Source of the DNA: Gemmatimonadaceae bacterium
GTDB lineage: Bacteria > Gemmatimonadota > Gemmatimonadetes > Gemmatimonadales > Gemmatimonadaceae
NCBI GenBank assembly: GCA_030835125.1
Contig: JAUQWM010000020.1
Location: 31,021 to 95,020, forward strand
Length of the DNA: 64,000 nt
Reading direction: 5' to 3'
Position 1 is the first letter of the stretch. Each line of letters starts with the position of its first letter. Below are positions 51,758 to 59,555 of this stretch, in pieces. Both the position numbers and the translations under genes were made by a program. Below the pieces are notes generated by a model. The model made no database searches and was not told where the DNA came from. It saw only the letters and a program-made list of their open reading frames with translations.

Positions 51758-54700
51758 CTACATGGAAACCGGCCTTTTCGGCGGCGCCACGAGTGGCGGC
51801 AGGCCGAGCGCCTGCAGCAGCGGGTTGATCCTGGCTGAGGTCGCATCGATCTGCCGCTCCACCATGTCGATCACGGTCTGGGCGTCTCGGCGCACGTCCC
51901 CCATGTACTCGCGCTGCGCCTCGATGATCGGCGTCAGGCCGGCGTCGATCGCGCCCATGAGGTTCAGCGCGCGCTCCACGGGGCGCGGTCCCTCGGAGTA
52001 GTACGGCACCTTGTCCGACCTGGGACGAGTGAGCTGAAGCCGCACGCTGTCGAGCCTCACCAGCTCCTCGATGGACGCCCTGGCCAGGTCGCGCGCCGCA
52101 TCGCCACGAAGCTCCTGCGCGGTCGACGATCGCTCGTCGACCTGGTTCTTGAACGCGCCGAGGTTGCGTTCGACCTCGATCATGGTGGTGATGACGTTGA
52201 AGAGGCGCGTCGCCTGGTCGAATTGCGACTGCAGCTCCGCCACGGTGACCTGCGCTGAGGGATCGATGCGCACCGCCAGCGGCTGTTCCTGCGACTGGCC
52301 ATTCACCGTCAGGCGCACCGCGTAGGTGCCGGGCAGCACCTGCGGGCCGACCGGGCGTGCGCGCCAATCGCCAGCCTCGGCGGAATCCGGGTTCATGTCA
52401 GTGAGGAACTTCGGCGGGTCCATGCGCAGGTCCCACGCCACGCGGTTGAATCCCGGCGACGCCGACGGACGCTTGAGCGTGCGAATGACGGATCCGTCCT
52501 TCAGGATCTCCACCTTCACGAGGGAGTCGGCCGCGGGTTTCGTGCCTAACCAGTAGGTGATGAGCGCGCCGTAGGGCGTGTTGGCGCCACGGAACTGCTT
52601 GTGGCCCCAGTCCCAGGACTGGTCGCCGGTGTTGAAGCGGGTGGCAACCCGCATCGGGAAGAGGTGCGCGGGCTTCGCGGCGATGGCCGTCGTCATCTGC
52701 TGGATGGGCGCGGCGTCGTCGAGAATCCAGAGGGCGCGTCCGTGCGTGGCGAGGATGAGGTCGTTCTCGCGCGGATGCACGAGCACTTCGTGCACCGCGA
52801 CCGACGGGAGGTTCTTCAGGTGGAGCCGGGTCCACTGCGTCCCGCCCGTCCAGGTCACGTACAGGCCGAGTTCGGTCCCCACGTAGAGGACGTTCGGGTT
52901 CTTCGGGTCCTCGCGCACGACCTGGGCCCAGCCCTGCACGGGCAGGTTGCCGGTGATGTTCGTCCAGGTGCGACCGAAGTCGGTCGTCCGGTAGACGTAC
53001 GGCTTGAAGTCGTCCGACATCCGGCGCTCGAATGCCGCGTAGGCCGTCCCGGCGGCGTTGCGGGAGGGCTCGACGCCGGCGACGACCGCATCCGGCCCGA
53101 CCCCGGGCACGTTAGGCGCCACGTTGGTCCAGGTGCGGCCGGCGTCCCGCGACACCTGGAGGTTGCCGTCGTCGGTGCCGGCCCACAGCACCCCCGCCTG
53201 CGCGGGCGACTCGGCAAACGAGAAGATCGTGCCATAGTACTCGGCGACGGTGTTTTCCTTGAGGATCGGGCCGCCGGCATCGCCTTGCCGCGACTTGTCG
53301 TTCTTCGAGAGATCACCCGAGATCGCCGTCCAGGTCTTCCCCCAGTCGGACGAGCGATAGACGAGGTTGCCGGCGAAGTAGACGACCTTCCGGTCATGCG
53401 GCGACTGGACGATGGGCGCGTTCCAGTTGAAGCGCACCGTGTTGGAGTCGGCCGGGTAGCCGTCCATGCGCTTCACCTGCGGAGACGCCTCGCGCTGTTC
53501 GTACGTGCGCAGGTTCGTCGCCTGGATCCCGCCGGCCTGGTAGTCGCTGAGGAACAACTCGGGATCGTCGGGATGCGACACGGCGTAGTAGCCGTCGCCG
53601 TTCTGGATGAAGCGCCAGTCGCGGGAGAGGATGGCGCCGGCGCGAACGCGCGATGGCCCGGTCCACACGCCGTTGTCCTGGAGGCCCCCGGCCACATGGT
53701 AGAACGGTTCGCGCAGGTCGGCGCTGAGCTGGTAGAACTGGCCGACCGGGATGTTCTGGAACCACTCCCAGCCCTTCCCCTGGTCGTACGACACGTTGAG
53801 CCCGCCGTCATCGCCCATCAGCAGGCGCTTCGGGTTGGCCGGGTCGATCCACATCGTCTGGAAGTCGCCGTGGAAGTTCCCGGTCATCGCGTTGAACGTG
53901 AGCCCCCCGTCGATCGAGACCATGTAGGCCATGCCGAGGGTGTAGACGCGGTCCGGGTTCCGGGGATCGACGCGCAGGTCGGCGTAGTAGAACCCGCGGC
54001 CCAGCGTGTGGGCGTTGTCGCTGACCTTGCGCCAGGTCTCACCGTGGTCGTCGCTGCGAAAGACATACCCCTCGCGGGTCTCGGCGACCACGTACACGAC
54101 GTTAGGCGAGCTGGGGGCAACCTTGATCCCGAGCCGGCCCATGAGCGTCGGCAGGCCCTTCGTCATCCGGGACCAGGTGAGCCCGCCGTCCGTGGACCGG
54201 TACACGCCGCCCGCCTCATCGCCGGAGCGGAACGTCCACTGCTTGCGGTCGAAGTACCACATCCCGGCGTAGAGGATGTTCGGGTTCTGCGGGTCGATGT
54301 CGAGGTCCGCCGCGCCGTGCCGGTCGTCGGTGTACAGGACCTTCTTCCAGGTCTCGCCGCCGTCCGCGGACATGAAGACCCCGCGTTCCTCGTTCGGCCC
54401 GTAGGAATGGCCGATGGCGGCGACATAGACCTTCCGCGGGTCGCGCGGGTTGATGACGATGCGCGAGATGTGGCGGGTGTCGGAGAGGCCGAGGTGCTTC
54501 CAGGTGCGTCCGCCGTCGGTGGACTTGTAGACGCCGTTCCCGAACGAAACCGAGTTGCGGACGTTGGCCTCGCCCGAACCGACGTAGATCACGTCCGGAT
54601 TGCCGGGTTCGAGCGCCAGGTCACCGATCGACTGGACCGGCTGCTTGTCGAAGATCGGGGTCCAGGTGGTCCCCGCGTTGGTCGACTTCCAGACCCCACC

Positions 54701-54952
54701 CGAAGCGCTTCCGACGTAGAGGATGGACGGATCTCCCGGCACGCCCTCGACGTCCGCCATGCGGCCGGACATGTTCGCCGGGCCGATGTTGCGGTAGGCA
54801 AGGCCGGCGAACGTCGACTCGGCGAGGGCCGGCACCGGTGGCGCGGTGGGCCGTCCACCCTGCGCCGCCATCGCGGCCGGGACGAGCAGGACCGCGAGTG
54901 CGGCGTATACCCGTCGCCGGGGACGCATCCGGGATATCGATGTCGAACGCAT
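51758..54952 (-). CDS. Large secreted BNR/Asp-box beta-propeller protein
   Basis: This 1064-residue protein has a signal peptide (LAVLLVPAAMAAQG) and many sortilin/BNR-type repeats with Asp-box-like turns: WKSTNAGTTW, YKSTDGGRTW, FMSADGGETW, YRSTDGGLTW and FRSDDHGETW, building one or more beta-propellers. After about residue 760 comes a beta-sandwich and helical tail (RTLKRPSASPGFNRVAWDLRMDP). Databases call such proteins VPS10-like or 'glycosyl hydrolase', but no catalytic residues can be assigned. The ATG at 54952 follows GGAG; the track start at 55798 runs into the divergent kinase gene. Two sites read the recurrent heptamer as CCT-AAC here. Confidence 0.85.
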   Translation of the reverse strand: MRSTSISRMRPRRRVYAALAVLLVPAAMAAQGGRPTAPPVPALAESTFAGLAYRNIGPANMSGRMADVEGVPGDPSILYVGSASGGVWKSTNAGTTWTPIFDKQPVQSIGDLALEPGNPDVIYVGSGEANVRNSVSFGNGVYKSTDGGRTWKHLGLSDTRHISRIVINPRDPRKVYVAAIGHSYGPNEERGVFMSADGGETWKKVLYTDDRHGAADLDIDPQNPNILYAGMWYFDRKQWTFRSGDEAGGVYRSTDGGLTWSRMTKGLPTLMGRLGIKVAPSSPNVVYVVAETREGYVFRSDDHGETWRKVSDNAHTLGRGFYYADLRVDPRNPDRVYTLGMAYMVSIDGGLTFNAMTGNFHGDFQTMWIDPANPKRLLMGDDGGLNVSYDQGKGWEWFQNIPVGQFYQLSADLREPFYHVAGGLQDNGVWTGPSRVRAGAILSRDWRFIQNGDGYYAVSHPDDPELFLSDYQAGGIQATNLRTYEQREASPQVKRMDGYPADSNTVRFNWNAPIVQSPHDRKVVYFAGNLVYRSSDWGKTWTAISGDLSKNDKSRQGDAGGPILKENTVAEYYGTIFSFAESPAQAGVLWAGTDDGNLQVSRDAGRTWTNVAPNVPGVGPDAVVAGVEPSRNAAGTAYAAFERRMSDDFKPYVYRTTDFGRTWTNITGNLPVQGWAQVVREDPKNPNVLYVGTELGLYVTWTGGTQWTRLHLKNLPSVAVHEVLVHPRENDLILATHGRALWILDDAAPIQQMTTAIAAKPAHLFPMRVATRFNTGDQSWDWGHKQFRGANTPYGALITYWLGTKPAADSLVKVEILKDGSVIRTLKRPSASPGFNRVAWDLRMDPPKFLTDMNPDSAEAGDWRARPVGPQVLPGTYAVRLTVNGQSQEQPLAVRIDPSAQVTVAELQSQFDQATRLFNVITTMIEVERNLGAFKNQVDERSSTAQELRGDAARDLARASIEELVRLDSVRLQLTRPRSDKVPYYSEGPRPVERALNLMGAIDAGLTPIIEAQREYMGDVRRDAQTVIDMVERQIDATSARINPLLQALGLPPLVAPPKRPVSM

Positions 54953-55099
54953 GAGGGCTCCGTTGAGTGGTTCTCGGCGGCGGCAAGAGTAATGCGGCCC
55001 GGTATCCGGCGTAAGCGCCTCCCGGTCCGGCTCATTCGGGTCGACGGGGTGCAGCCGCGGGCGTAGATTCGTGGCTTCCCCGCCGGGAGCGGCCCAGCC

Positions 55100-58000
55100 T
55101 TGTCCGACGACATTCGCGAGCAGGTCCAATCGTCGCTCGGGAAGGCTTATTCCATCGAACGGGAGCTTGGTGGGGGGGGCATGTCCCGGACGTACGTCGC
55201 GATGGAAGAGGCGTTGTCGCGACGCGTGGTGGTGAAGGTGCTGTCCCCCGAACTCGCCGCCGGGGTCTCGATCGAGCGCTTCCGCCGCGAGATCATGCTC
55301 GCCGCCAAGCTGCAGCACCCGCATGTCGTCCCGGTGCTGTCCTCGGGGGACGCGAGCGGACTGCCGTGGTTCACGATGCCGTTCGTGGAAGGCGAATCGC
55401 TGCGCCACCGGCTCGCGCGCGGTCCCATGGGTATCTCCGAGATCACCGGGGTCCTCCGCGACGTCGCGCGGGCGCTGGAGTTTGCGCACGGCCACGGCGT
55501 CGTGCACCGCGACATCAAGCCGGACAACGTGCTGCTGGCGGGGAGCAGCGCCACCGTCACCGACTTCGGGATCGCGAAGGCCATATCGGCGGCCCGCACG
55601 GGGCAGGAAGGGGCGACGCTCACGATGGCGGGGACGTCCATCGGGTCGCCGGCCTACATGGCGCCCGAGCAGGCGGCCGGCGACCCCGACATCGACCATC
55701 GCTCCGACATCTACGCCTTCGGCTGCATGGCGTATGAACTGCTCGCGGGCCGGCCGCCGTTCCAGGCGTCCTCGCCGTCCCGACTGCTGGGCGCGCACCT
55801 GGGTGAGGTCCCGCGGGATATCCGCGACCTGCGCGCCGACACGCCCCCCGGGCTGGCGGACCTGGTCATGCAGTGCCTGGCAAAGGACCCGGCCGATCGA
55901 CCACAGGCCGCGGCGGACCTGGTCCGCGTCCTGGACTCGGTGACGTCGAGCGGGTCGTCCACCGCGGCGCCGGTGATCCTCGCGCCCAGGATCAGGACCG
56001 GTCGCGCGCTTGCCCTGTGGGCCGGCGCCACGGCGCTGGTGGGGCTGACGGCGTGGGCGGCGACCATCGTGATCGGACTGCCCGACTGGGCCCTGCCTGG
56101 TTCGTTAGGCGTCATGCTCGCCGGGCTGCCGGCCATCCTTTTCACCGCGTGGGTGCAACGCGCGTCGCAGCGCGCCTACACCGCGACACCCACGTTCACG
56201 CCGGGCGGGACGCCGACGGCGCAGGGCACGCTGATGACCCTGGCGATGAAGGCCAGCCCGCATGTGTCGTGGCAGCGCACCTGGCTGGGGGGCGCCGTGG
56301 CGGTCGGCCTGTTCGCCGTCCTCGTCATCGGGTTCATGGTGATGCGCGCGATGGGCATCGGGCCGGCCGGCTCGCTGATCGGCCGGGGCGCCTTCGGTGC
56401 CCGCGAGAAGCTGATCGTCGCCGACTTCCGCAGCCCGTCCAGCGACTCCACGCTTGGCGCGACGGTGGCCGAGGCGATCCGGACGGACCTCACGCAATCG
56501 GCGAGCCTGAGCGTCATGACGCGGGCCGCGGTGCGCGACGTGCTGCAGCTGATGCGAAAGGACCCGGGCACGTCGCTGCTGTACGAGACGGCCCGCGAGG
56601 TCGCGACGCGTGAGGGAGCGAAGGCGCTGCTCGACGGCGCCGTGGACCGCGTCGGCACCGGGTATGTCGTGTCGGCGCGGCTGGTCTCGGCGCTGGACGG
56701 CGGCGAGCTGGCGACGTTTCGCGCCACGGCCGCCAACGACGGCGAGCTGATCGCGTCGCTCGGGCAACTGGCGAAGGACGTCCGCGAGCGCGTCGGCGAG
56801 TCGCTGAAGAGCATCCGCGACACCAAGGCGCTCGAGCGGGTCACCACCGGCTCCCTCGCGGCGCTGAAGAAGTATGTCGAGGGGATGTCCGTGATCGAGG
56901 CGCTCGATGACCGCGTGCGCGGACGCGCCATGCTGTATGAAGCCGTGGCGCTGGATTCCACGTTCGCCATGGCGTGGCGGCGCATCGCGGCCTCCTACGC
57001 CGCCGAGGGCAGCGGCCGGGCCGCGCAGATGGCGGCGATCGAGAATGCGTACCGCTTCCGGGATCGACTCAGCGACAACGAGCGCCTGACGACGGAGGCG
57101 GGCTACCACAGCTACGGCCCGAACCCCGACATCGACCGGACGATCGCCGCGTATGAGGCACTCCTCGACCGCGATTCCACCAGCAGCCCGGCCCTGAACA
57201 ACGGCGCGCTCCGCTACATGACCAAGGGCGATTACGAGCGGGCGGAGGGGTTGCTGCGCCGTGCGGTCGCCCTTCCCGAGCCGTTCGGCGGGTCGTTCGG
57301 CAACCTGATCCAGGCCCAGGTGATGCTGGGGAAGTACGCCGCGGCGGAGTCGACCGCCGCGGCGTACCGCACCATCCTGCCATCCAGCGCCGGGCACTGG
57401 GTCAGCGATGCCTACATCGCCATCGCCCGTGGCGACCTGGATGCGCTGGAGGAGGTGAGCCGCGCCACGTACGCCGAGCCGCGCGCCGCTTCGCAGCGCG
57501 ATTTCTCGACGCTCCTGCTGGCGCAGGCCAGCAGCATCCGCGGAAAGATGCGCGAGAGCCTGCGCTGGATCGGCGAATCGGAAGCGATCCTGGGCGCGCA
57601 ATCCGACACGAAGATGCCCGTATTGCGCGCTTCGCTCGACTCGGCGTGGGTGCGGGCGTTCTACCTCGGGGATGCGGCGGGAGCCCGGGAACAGGTCCGG
57701 CGCGCGCTGGTGCAGGTGCCCATGGAATCCCTGCCGCCCTCGGAACGACTGTGGCAGTTCCTGCTGGGGATTGCCGACGCCAGCGGCGATGCAGCGGCCG
57801 CGCGCGGCGCGCTCCAGGCGCTCGAGCGCGACCTGCCGCAGATGGGCATTGGGCAGGCGAGCGGGGTGTTGTCGGAAGCGCGTGGGATCGCCGCCCTGGC
57901 GTCGGGGCGGCCCGCGGACGCGATCCCGTTGTTCCGGGAGGCGCGACGCACCTACGCGTCCTGCGAGCGTTGCGCGATGATCAACCTGGCCCGGGCATTC

Positions 58001-58276
58001 GACCTTTCGGGGCAGCGTGACTCCGCCATCGCGTACTTTCAGCGCTTCATCGACACGCCGCGCTCGTTGCTGTTCGAGGACCAGGACTGGCTGGCCGGTT
58101 CGCACAAGCGGCTCGGCGAGCTGTACGAGGCAGCCGGGGACCTGCCCAAGGCCGTCTCCAACCTGGAGAAGTTCGTCGAACTCTGGAAGGACGCGGATCC
58201 GGAGCTCCAGCCCAAGGTGCGCGATGCCCGTTTGCGCCTGGATCGACTTCGTGCCGAGCTGGCGCGGCGCGGGTGA
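55100..58276 (+). CDS. Membrane-anchored Ser/Thr protein kinase with TPR-rich sensor region (TTG start)
   Basis: The 1058-residue protein has an Hanks-type kinase domain (1-280): glycine loop LGGGGMSRTYVA, Lys46 in VVVKVL, HRDIKPDN (Asp138), DFG at 155-157 and YMAPEQ. Two or three hydrophobic segments follow (about 310-355 and 395-420). The extracytoplasmic part has a TolB-like N-terminal module (KLIVADFRSPSSDSTLGATVAEAI) and TPR-like helices to the end. TTG at 55100 is the only start that keeps the whole kinase fold, as the first ATG lies in the glycine loop. GGGAG lies about 11 bp upstream. It is divergent from the BNR gene. Confidence 0.9.
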   Translation: MSDDIREQVQSSLGKAYSIERELGGGGMSRTYVAMEEALSRRVVVKVLSPELAAGVSIERFRREIMLAAKLQHPHVVPVLSSGDASGLPWFTMPFVEGESLRHRLARGPMGISEITGVLRDVARALEFAHGHGVVHRDIKPDNVLLAGSSATVTDFGIAKAISAARTGQEGATLTMAGTSIGSPAYMAPEQAAGDPDIDHRSDIYAFGCMAYELLAGRPPFQASSPSRLLGAHLGEVPRDIRDLRADTPPGLADLVMQCLAKDPADRPQAAADLVRVLDSVTSSGSSTAAPVILAPRIRTGRALALWAGATALVGLTAWAATIVIGLPDWALPGSLGVMLAGLPAILFTAWVQRASQRAYTATPTFTPGGTPTAQGTLMTLAMKASPHVSWQRTWLGGAVAVGLFAVLVIGFMVMRAMGIGPAGSLIGRGAFGAREKLIVADFRSPSSDSTLGATVAEAIRTDLTQSASLSVMTRAAVRDVLQLMRKDPGTSLLYETAREVATREGAKALLDGAVDRVGTGYVVSARLVSALDGGELATFRATAANDGELIASLGQLAKDVRERVGESLKSIRDTKALERVTTGSLAALKKYVEGMSVIEALDDRVRGRAMLYEAVALDSTFAMAWRRIAASYAAEGSGRAAQMAAIENAYRFRDRLSDNERLTTEAGYHSYGPNPDIDRTIAAYEALLDRDSTSSPALNNGALRYMTKGDYERAEGLLRRAVALPEPFGGSFGNLIQAQVMLGKYAAAESTAAAYRTILPSSAGHWVSDAYIAIARGDLDALEEVSRATYAEPRAASQRDFSTLLLAQASSIRGKMRESLRWIGESEAILGAQSDTKMPVLRASLDSAWVRAFYLGDAAGAREQVRRALVQVPMESLPPSERLWQFLLGIADASGDAAAARGALQALERDLPQMGIGQASGVLSEARGIAALASGRPADAIPLFREARRTYASCERCAMINLARAFDLSGQRDSAIAYFQRFIDTPRSLLFEDQDWLAGSHKRLGELYEAAGDLPKAVSNLEKFVELWKDADPELQPKVRDARLRLDRLRAELARRG

Positions 58277-58288
58277 TTGACGGACGGG

Positions 58289-58326
58289 CTTGAGGGTTGA
58301 GGCTTGAGGCTTCAGCTTCAGGCTTC
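58289..58326. repeat. Heptad tandem array (unit CTTGAGG, about 3-4 copies)
   Basis: CTTGAGG, GTTGAGG, CTTGAGG are followed by degenerate CTTCAGC and TTCAGGC units, 12 bp after the kinase stop and before the DinB gene. Period is 7 bp as in the other arrays. Confidence 0.75.
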
Positions 58327-58355
58327 CCACAACTGAACCCCAACCCCACCGCCCA

Positions 58356-58928
58356 ATGCAGAGATTCTCTCGACTCGGTATCGCCCTCATCGCCTTCGTT
58401 GCGGCCTGCAAGGCGCAGGAAGCTCCCCCGGCGGTGGACAGTGCATCGTCCAGCCCGTCCTCCGTGACGGCAGACCTGCTCACGGACCTGACCGGCGTCG
58501 AGAAGAAGTTGATCGACCTGGCCCAGGCAATCCCGGAGTCGAAATACGGCTGGCACCCGGACAGTGCGCGGTCGATCCGCGAAGTGCTGCTCCACCTTTC
58601 GTCGGACAACTACCTGTTGCCGGCGATGCTCGGTCACACGCCGGACCCGGCCACGGGCATCACGACCGACTACAACACCGCGGTCGCCTTCGAGAAGCGC
58701 GCCCTGGGCAAGGACAGCGTGATTGCCGAGATGCAGCGGTCATTCGCGTTCGTGAAGCAGGCCTTGCAGGGTACGGCGCCGTCGGCCCTGACCGGACCAG
58801 TGACCATGTTCGGGCAGCCGTTCACGGGACAGTCGGCGTGGATCCTGGCCGTGACGCACCTGCACGAGCACCTGGGGCAGATGATTGCGTATGCCCGGAC
58901 GAATGGAGTGAAGCCGCCCTGGAGCTGA
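58356..58928 (+). CDS. DinB-superfamily lipoprotein
   Basis: This 190-residue protein has a lipobox ending at Cys18 (LIAFVAACKA), so it is an exported lipoprotein, followed by a DinB-like four-helix bundle. His residues that could bind metal appear in REVLLHLSSDNY and VTHLHEHLGQMIAYAR; the YGWHPD segment is typical. DinB-like proteins include thiol transferases and metal-dependent enzymes, and exported versions are uncharacterised. The gene starts 79 bp after the kinase stop. A GCAGAGT heptad array begins 6 bp after its stop codon. Confidence 0.85.
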   Translation: MQRFSRLGIALIAFVAACKAQEAPPAVDSASSSPSSVTADLLTDLTGVEKKLIDLAQAIPESKYGWHPDSARSIREVLLHLSSDNYLLPAMLGHTPDPATGITTDYNTAVAFEKRALGKDSVIAEMQRSFAFVKQALQGTAPSALTGPVTMFGQPFTGQSAWILAVTHLHEHLGQMIAYARTNGVKPPWS

Positions 58929-58933
58929 AGAAT

Positions 58934-58980
58934 TGCAGAGTGCAGAGTGCAGAGTGCAGAGTGCAGAGTGCATAATGCAG
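58934..58980. repeat. Heptad tandem array (unit TGCAGAG, 5 perfect copies) - left arm of inverted pair
   Basis: Five perfect TGCAGAG units (58934-58968) run on through TGCA at 58972, then degenerate to TGCATAATGCAG. The 39 bp 58934-58972 are exactly complementary to 59512-59550 in the array on the other side of the four-helix-bundle gene. Confidence 0.97.
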
Positions 58981-59069
58981 GTGCGTGATCTTGCTGGGGA
59001 GTGCAATACCATGGTTACGGAGTTGGGGTCGGATGGCGCGAGATTGGGCGCGTCTCCGACTCCTCTCTC

Positions 59070-59441
59070 ATGGCACCCAATTCATATCGTGAACTGATCG
59101 TCTGGAAGAAGTCACTGACGCTCGCCTGCGATGTCTACCGCCTCACGTCCACGTTCCCCGAGGCTGAACTGTCTGGCCTGACGTCACAACTGAGGCGCGC
59201 CGCCGTTTCCATTCCCAGCACCATCGCCAACGGACATGGGCGATCCACTCGCGGCGAGTTCCTCAAAGCGCTTTCAGTTGCGCGTGGGTCCGCCAGCGAG
59301 GTCGAGACATTGCTCCTCGTAAGCCAGCGACTCGAGTACGGCGACAAGGCCAGGAGCGACCAACTGCTCGCCGAGCTGGACCAGGTCCTGCGGATGCTCG
59401 CCCGCATGCGTTCCCGCCTGCGCGAGGGACACCACAAGTAA
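59070..59441 (+). CDS. Four-helix-bundle protein (23S rRNA intervening-sequence protein / Avd-like)
   Basis: The 123-residue product fits the S23/IVP family: YRELIVWKKSLTLACDVYRL, FPEAELSGLTSQLRRAAVSI, PSTIANGHGRSTRGEFLKAL and ARGSASEVETLLLVSQRLEYGD. The helices are basic and amphipathic. Relatives are encoded in 23S rRNA intervening sequences, as lone genes, or as Avd, the accessory factor of diversity-generating retroelements; here no rRNA, reverse transcriptase or template repeat is close. The start at 59070 is chosen over 59001 because it matches the family N terminus; no RBS is apparent. The gene lies in the loop of a 39-bp inverted repeat. Confidence 0.88.
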   Translation: MAPNSYRELIVWKKSLTLACDVYRLTSTFPEAELSGLTSQLRRAAVSIPSTIANGHGRSTRGEFLKALSVARGSASEVETLLLVSQRLEYGDKARSDQLLAELDQVLRMLARMRSRLREGHHK

Positions 59442-59464
59442 TCCCGGCTTGTGAAGCCCCTTTG

Positions 59465-59555
59465 CGCTCTGCACTCCGCCCTCCGCCCTCCGCCCTCCGC
59501 AATCTTCACTCTGCACTCTGCACTCTGCACTCTGCACTCTGCACTCTGCACTCGC
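59465..59555. repeat. Heptad tandem array (13 units in phase; right arm of inverted pair)
   Basis: Thirteen 7-bp units run without phase change: CGCTCTG, CACTCCG, CCCTCCG x3, CAATCTT, CACTCTG x6, CACTCGC. Two sequence subfamilies (CCCTCCG and CACTCTG) share one array, suggesting stepwise spread of unit variants. The last unit abuts the stop codon of the adaptor gene at 59556. Confidence 0.97.

Larger units (their letters stand above)
58934..59555. mobile_element. Candidate cassette: four-helix-bundle (IVP-type) gene framed by 39-bp perfect inverted heptad arrays
   Basis: The interval fills the whole gap between the convergent DinB and RND-adaptor genes: the left array begins 6 bp after one stop codon and the right array ends at the base before the other. 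The arms form a perfect 39-bp inverted repeat around a 539-bp core holding one small gene. Genes of this family are best known from 23S rRNA intervening sequences, which are also bounded by complementary ends. No transposase and no target-site duplication were seen, so mobility is an inference. Confidence 0.4.

Noticed and set aside
52601-55066. 821-codon + strand ORF
   Set aside because: Antisense of the BNR protein gene; composition is His/Arg/Val-rich shadow with no domain.
56105-58609. 834-codon minus strand ORF
   Set aside because: Antisense of the Ser/Thr kinase gene, whose catalytic motifs are all on the + strand.
59070-59441. Diversity-generating retroelement (Avd partner)
   Set aside because: The gene family could suggest it, but no reverse transcriptase and no template/variable repeat pair was found in the window.
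58934-59555. CRISPR array
   Set aside because: The repeats are contiguous 7-bp tandem units without spacers.
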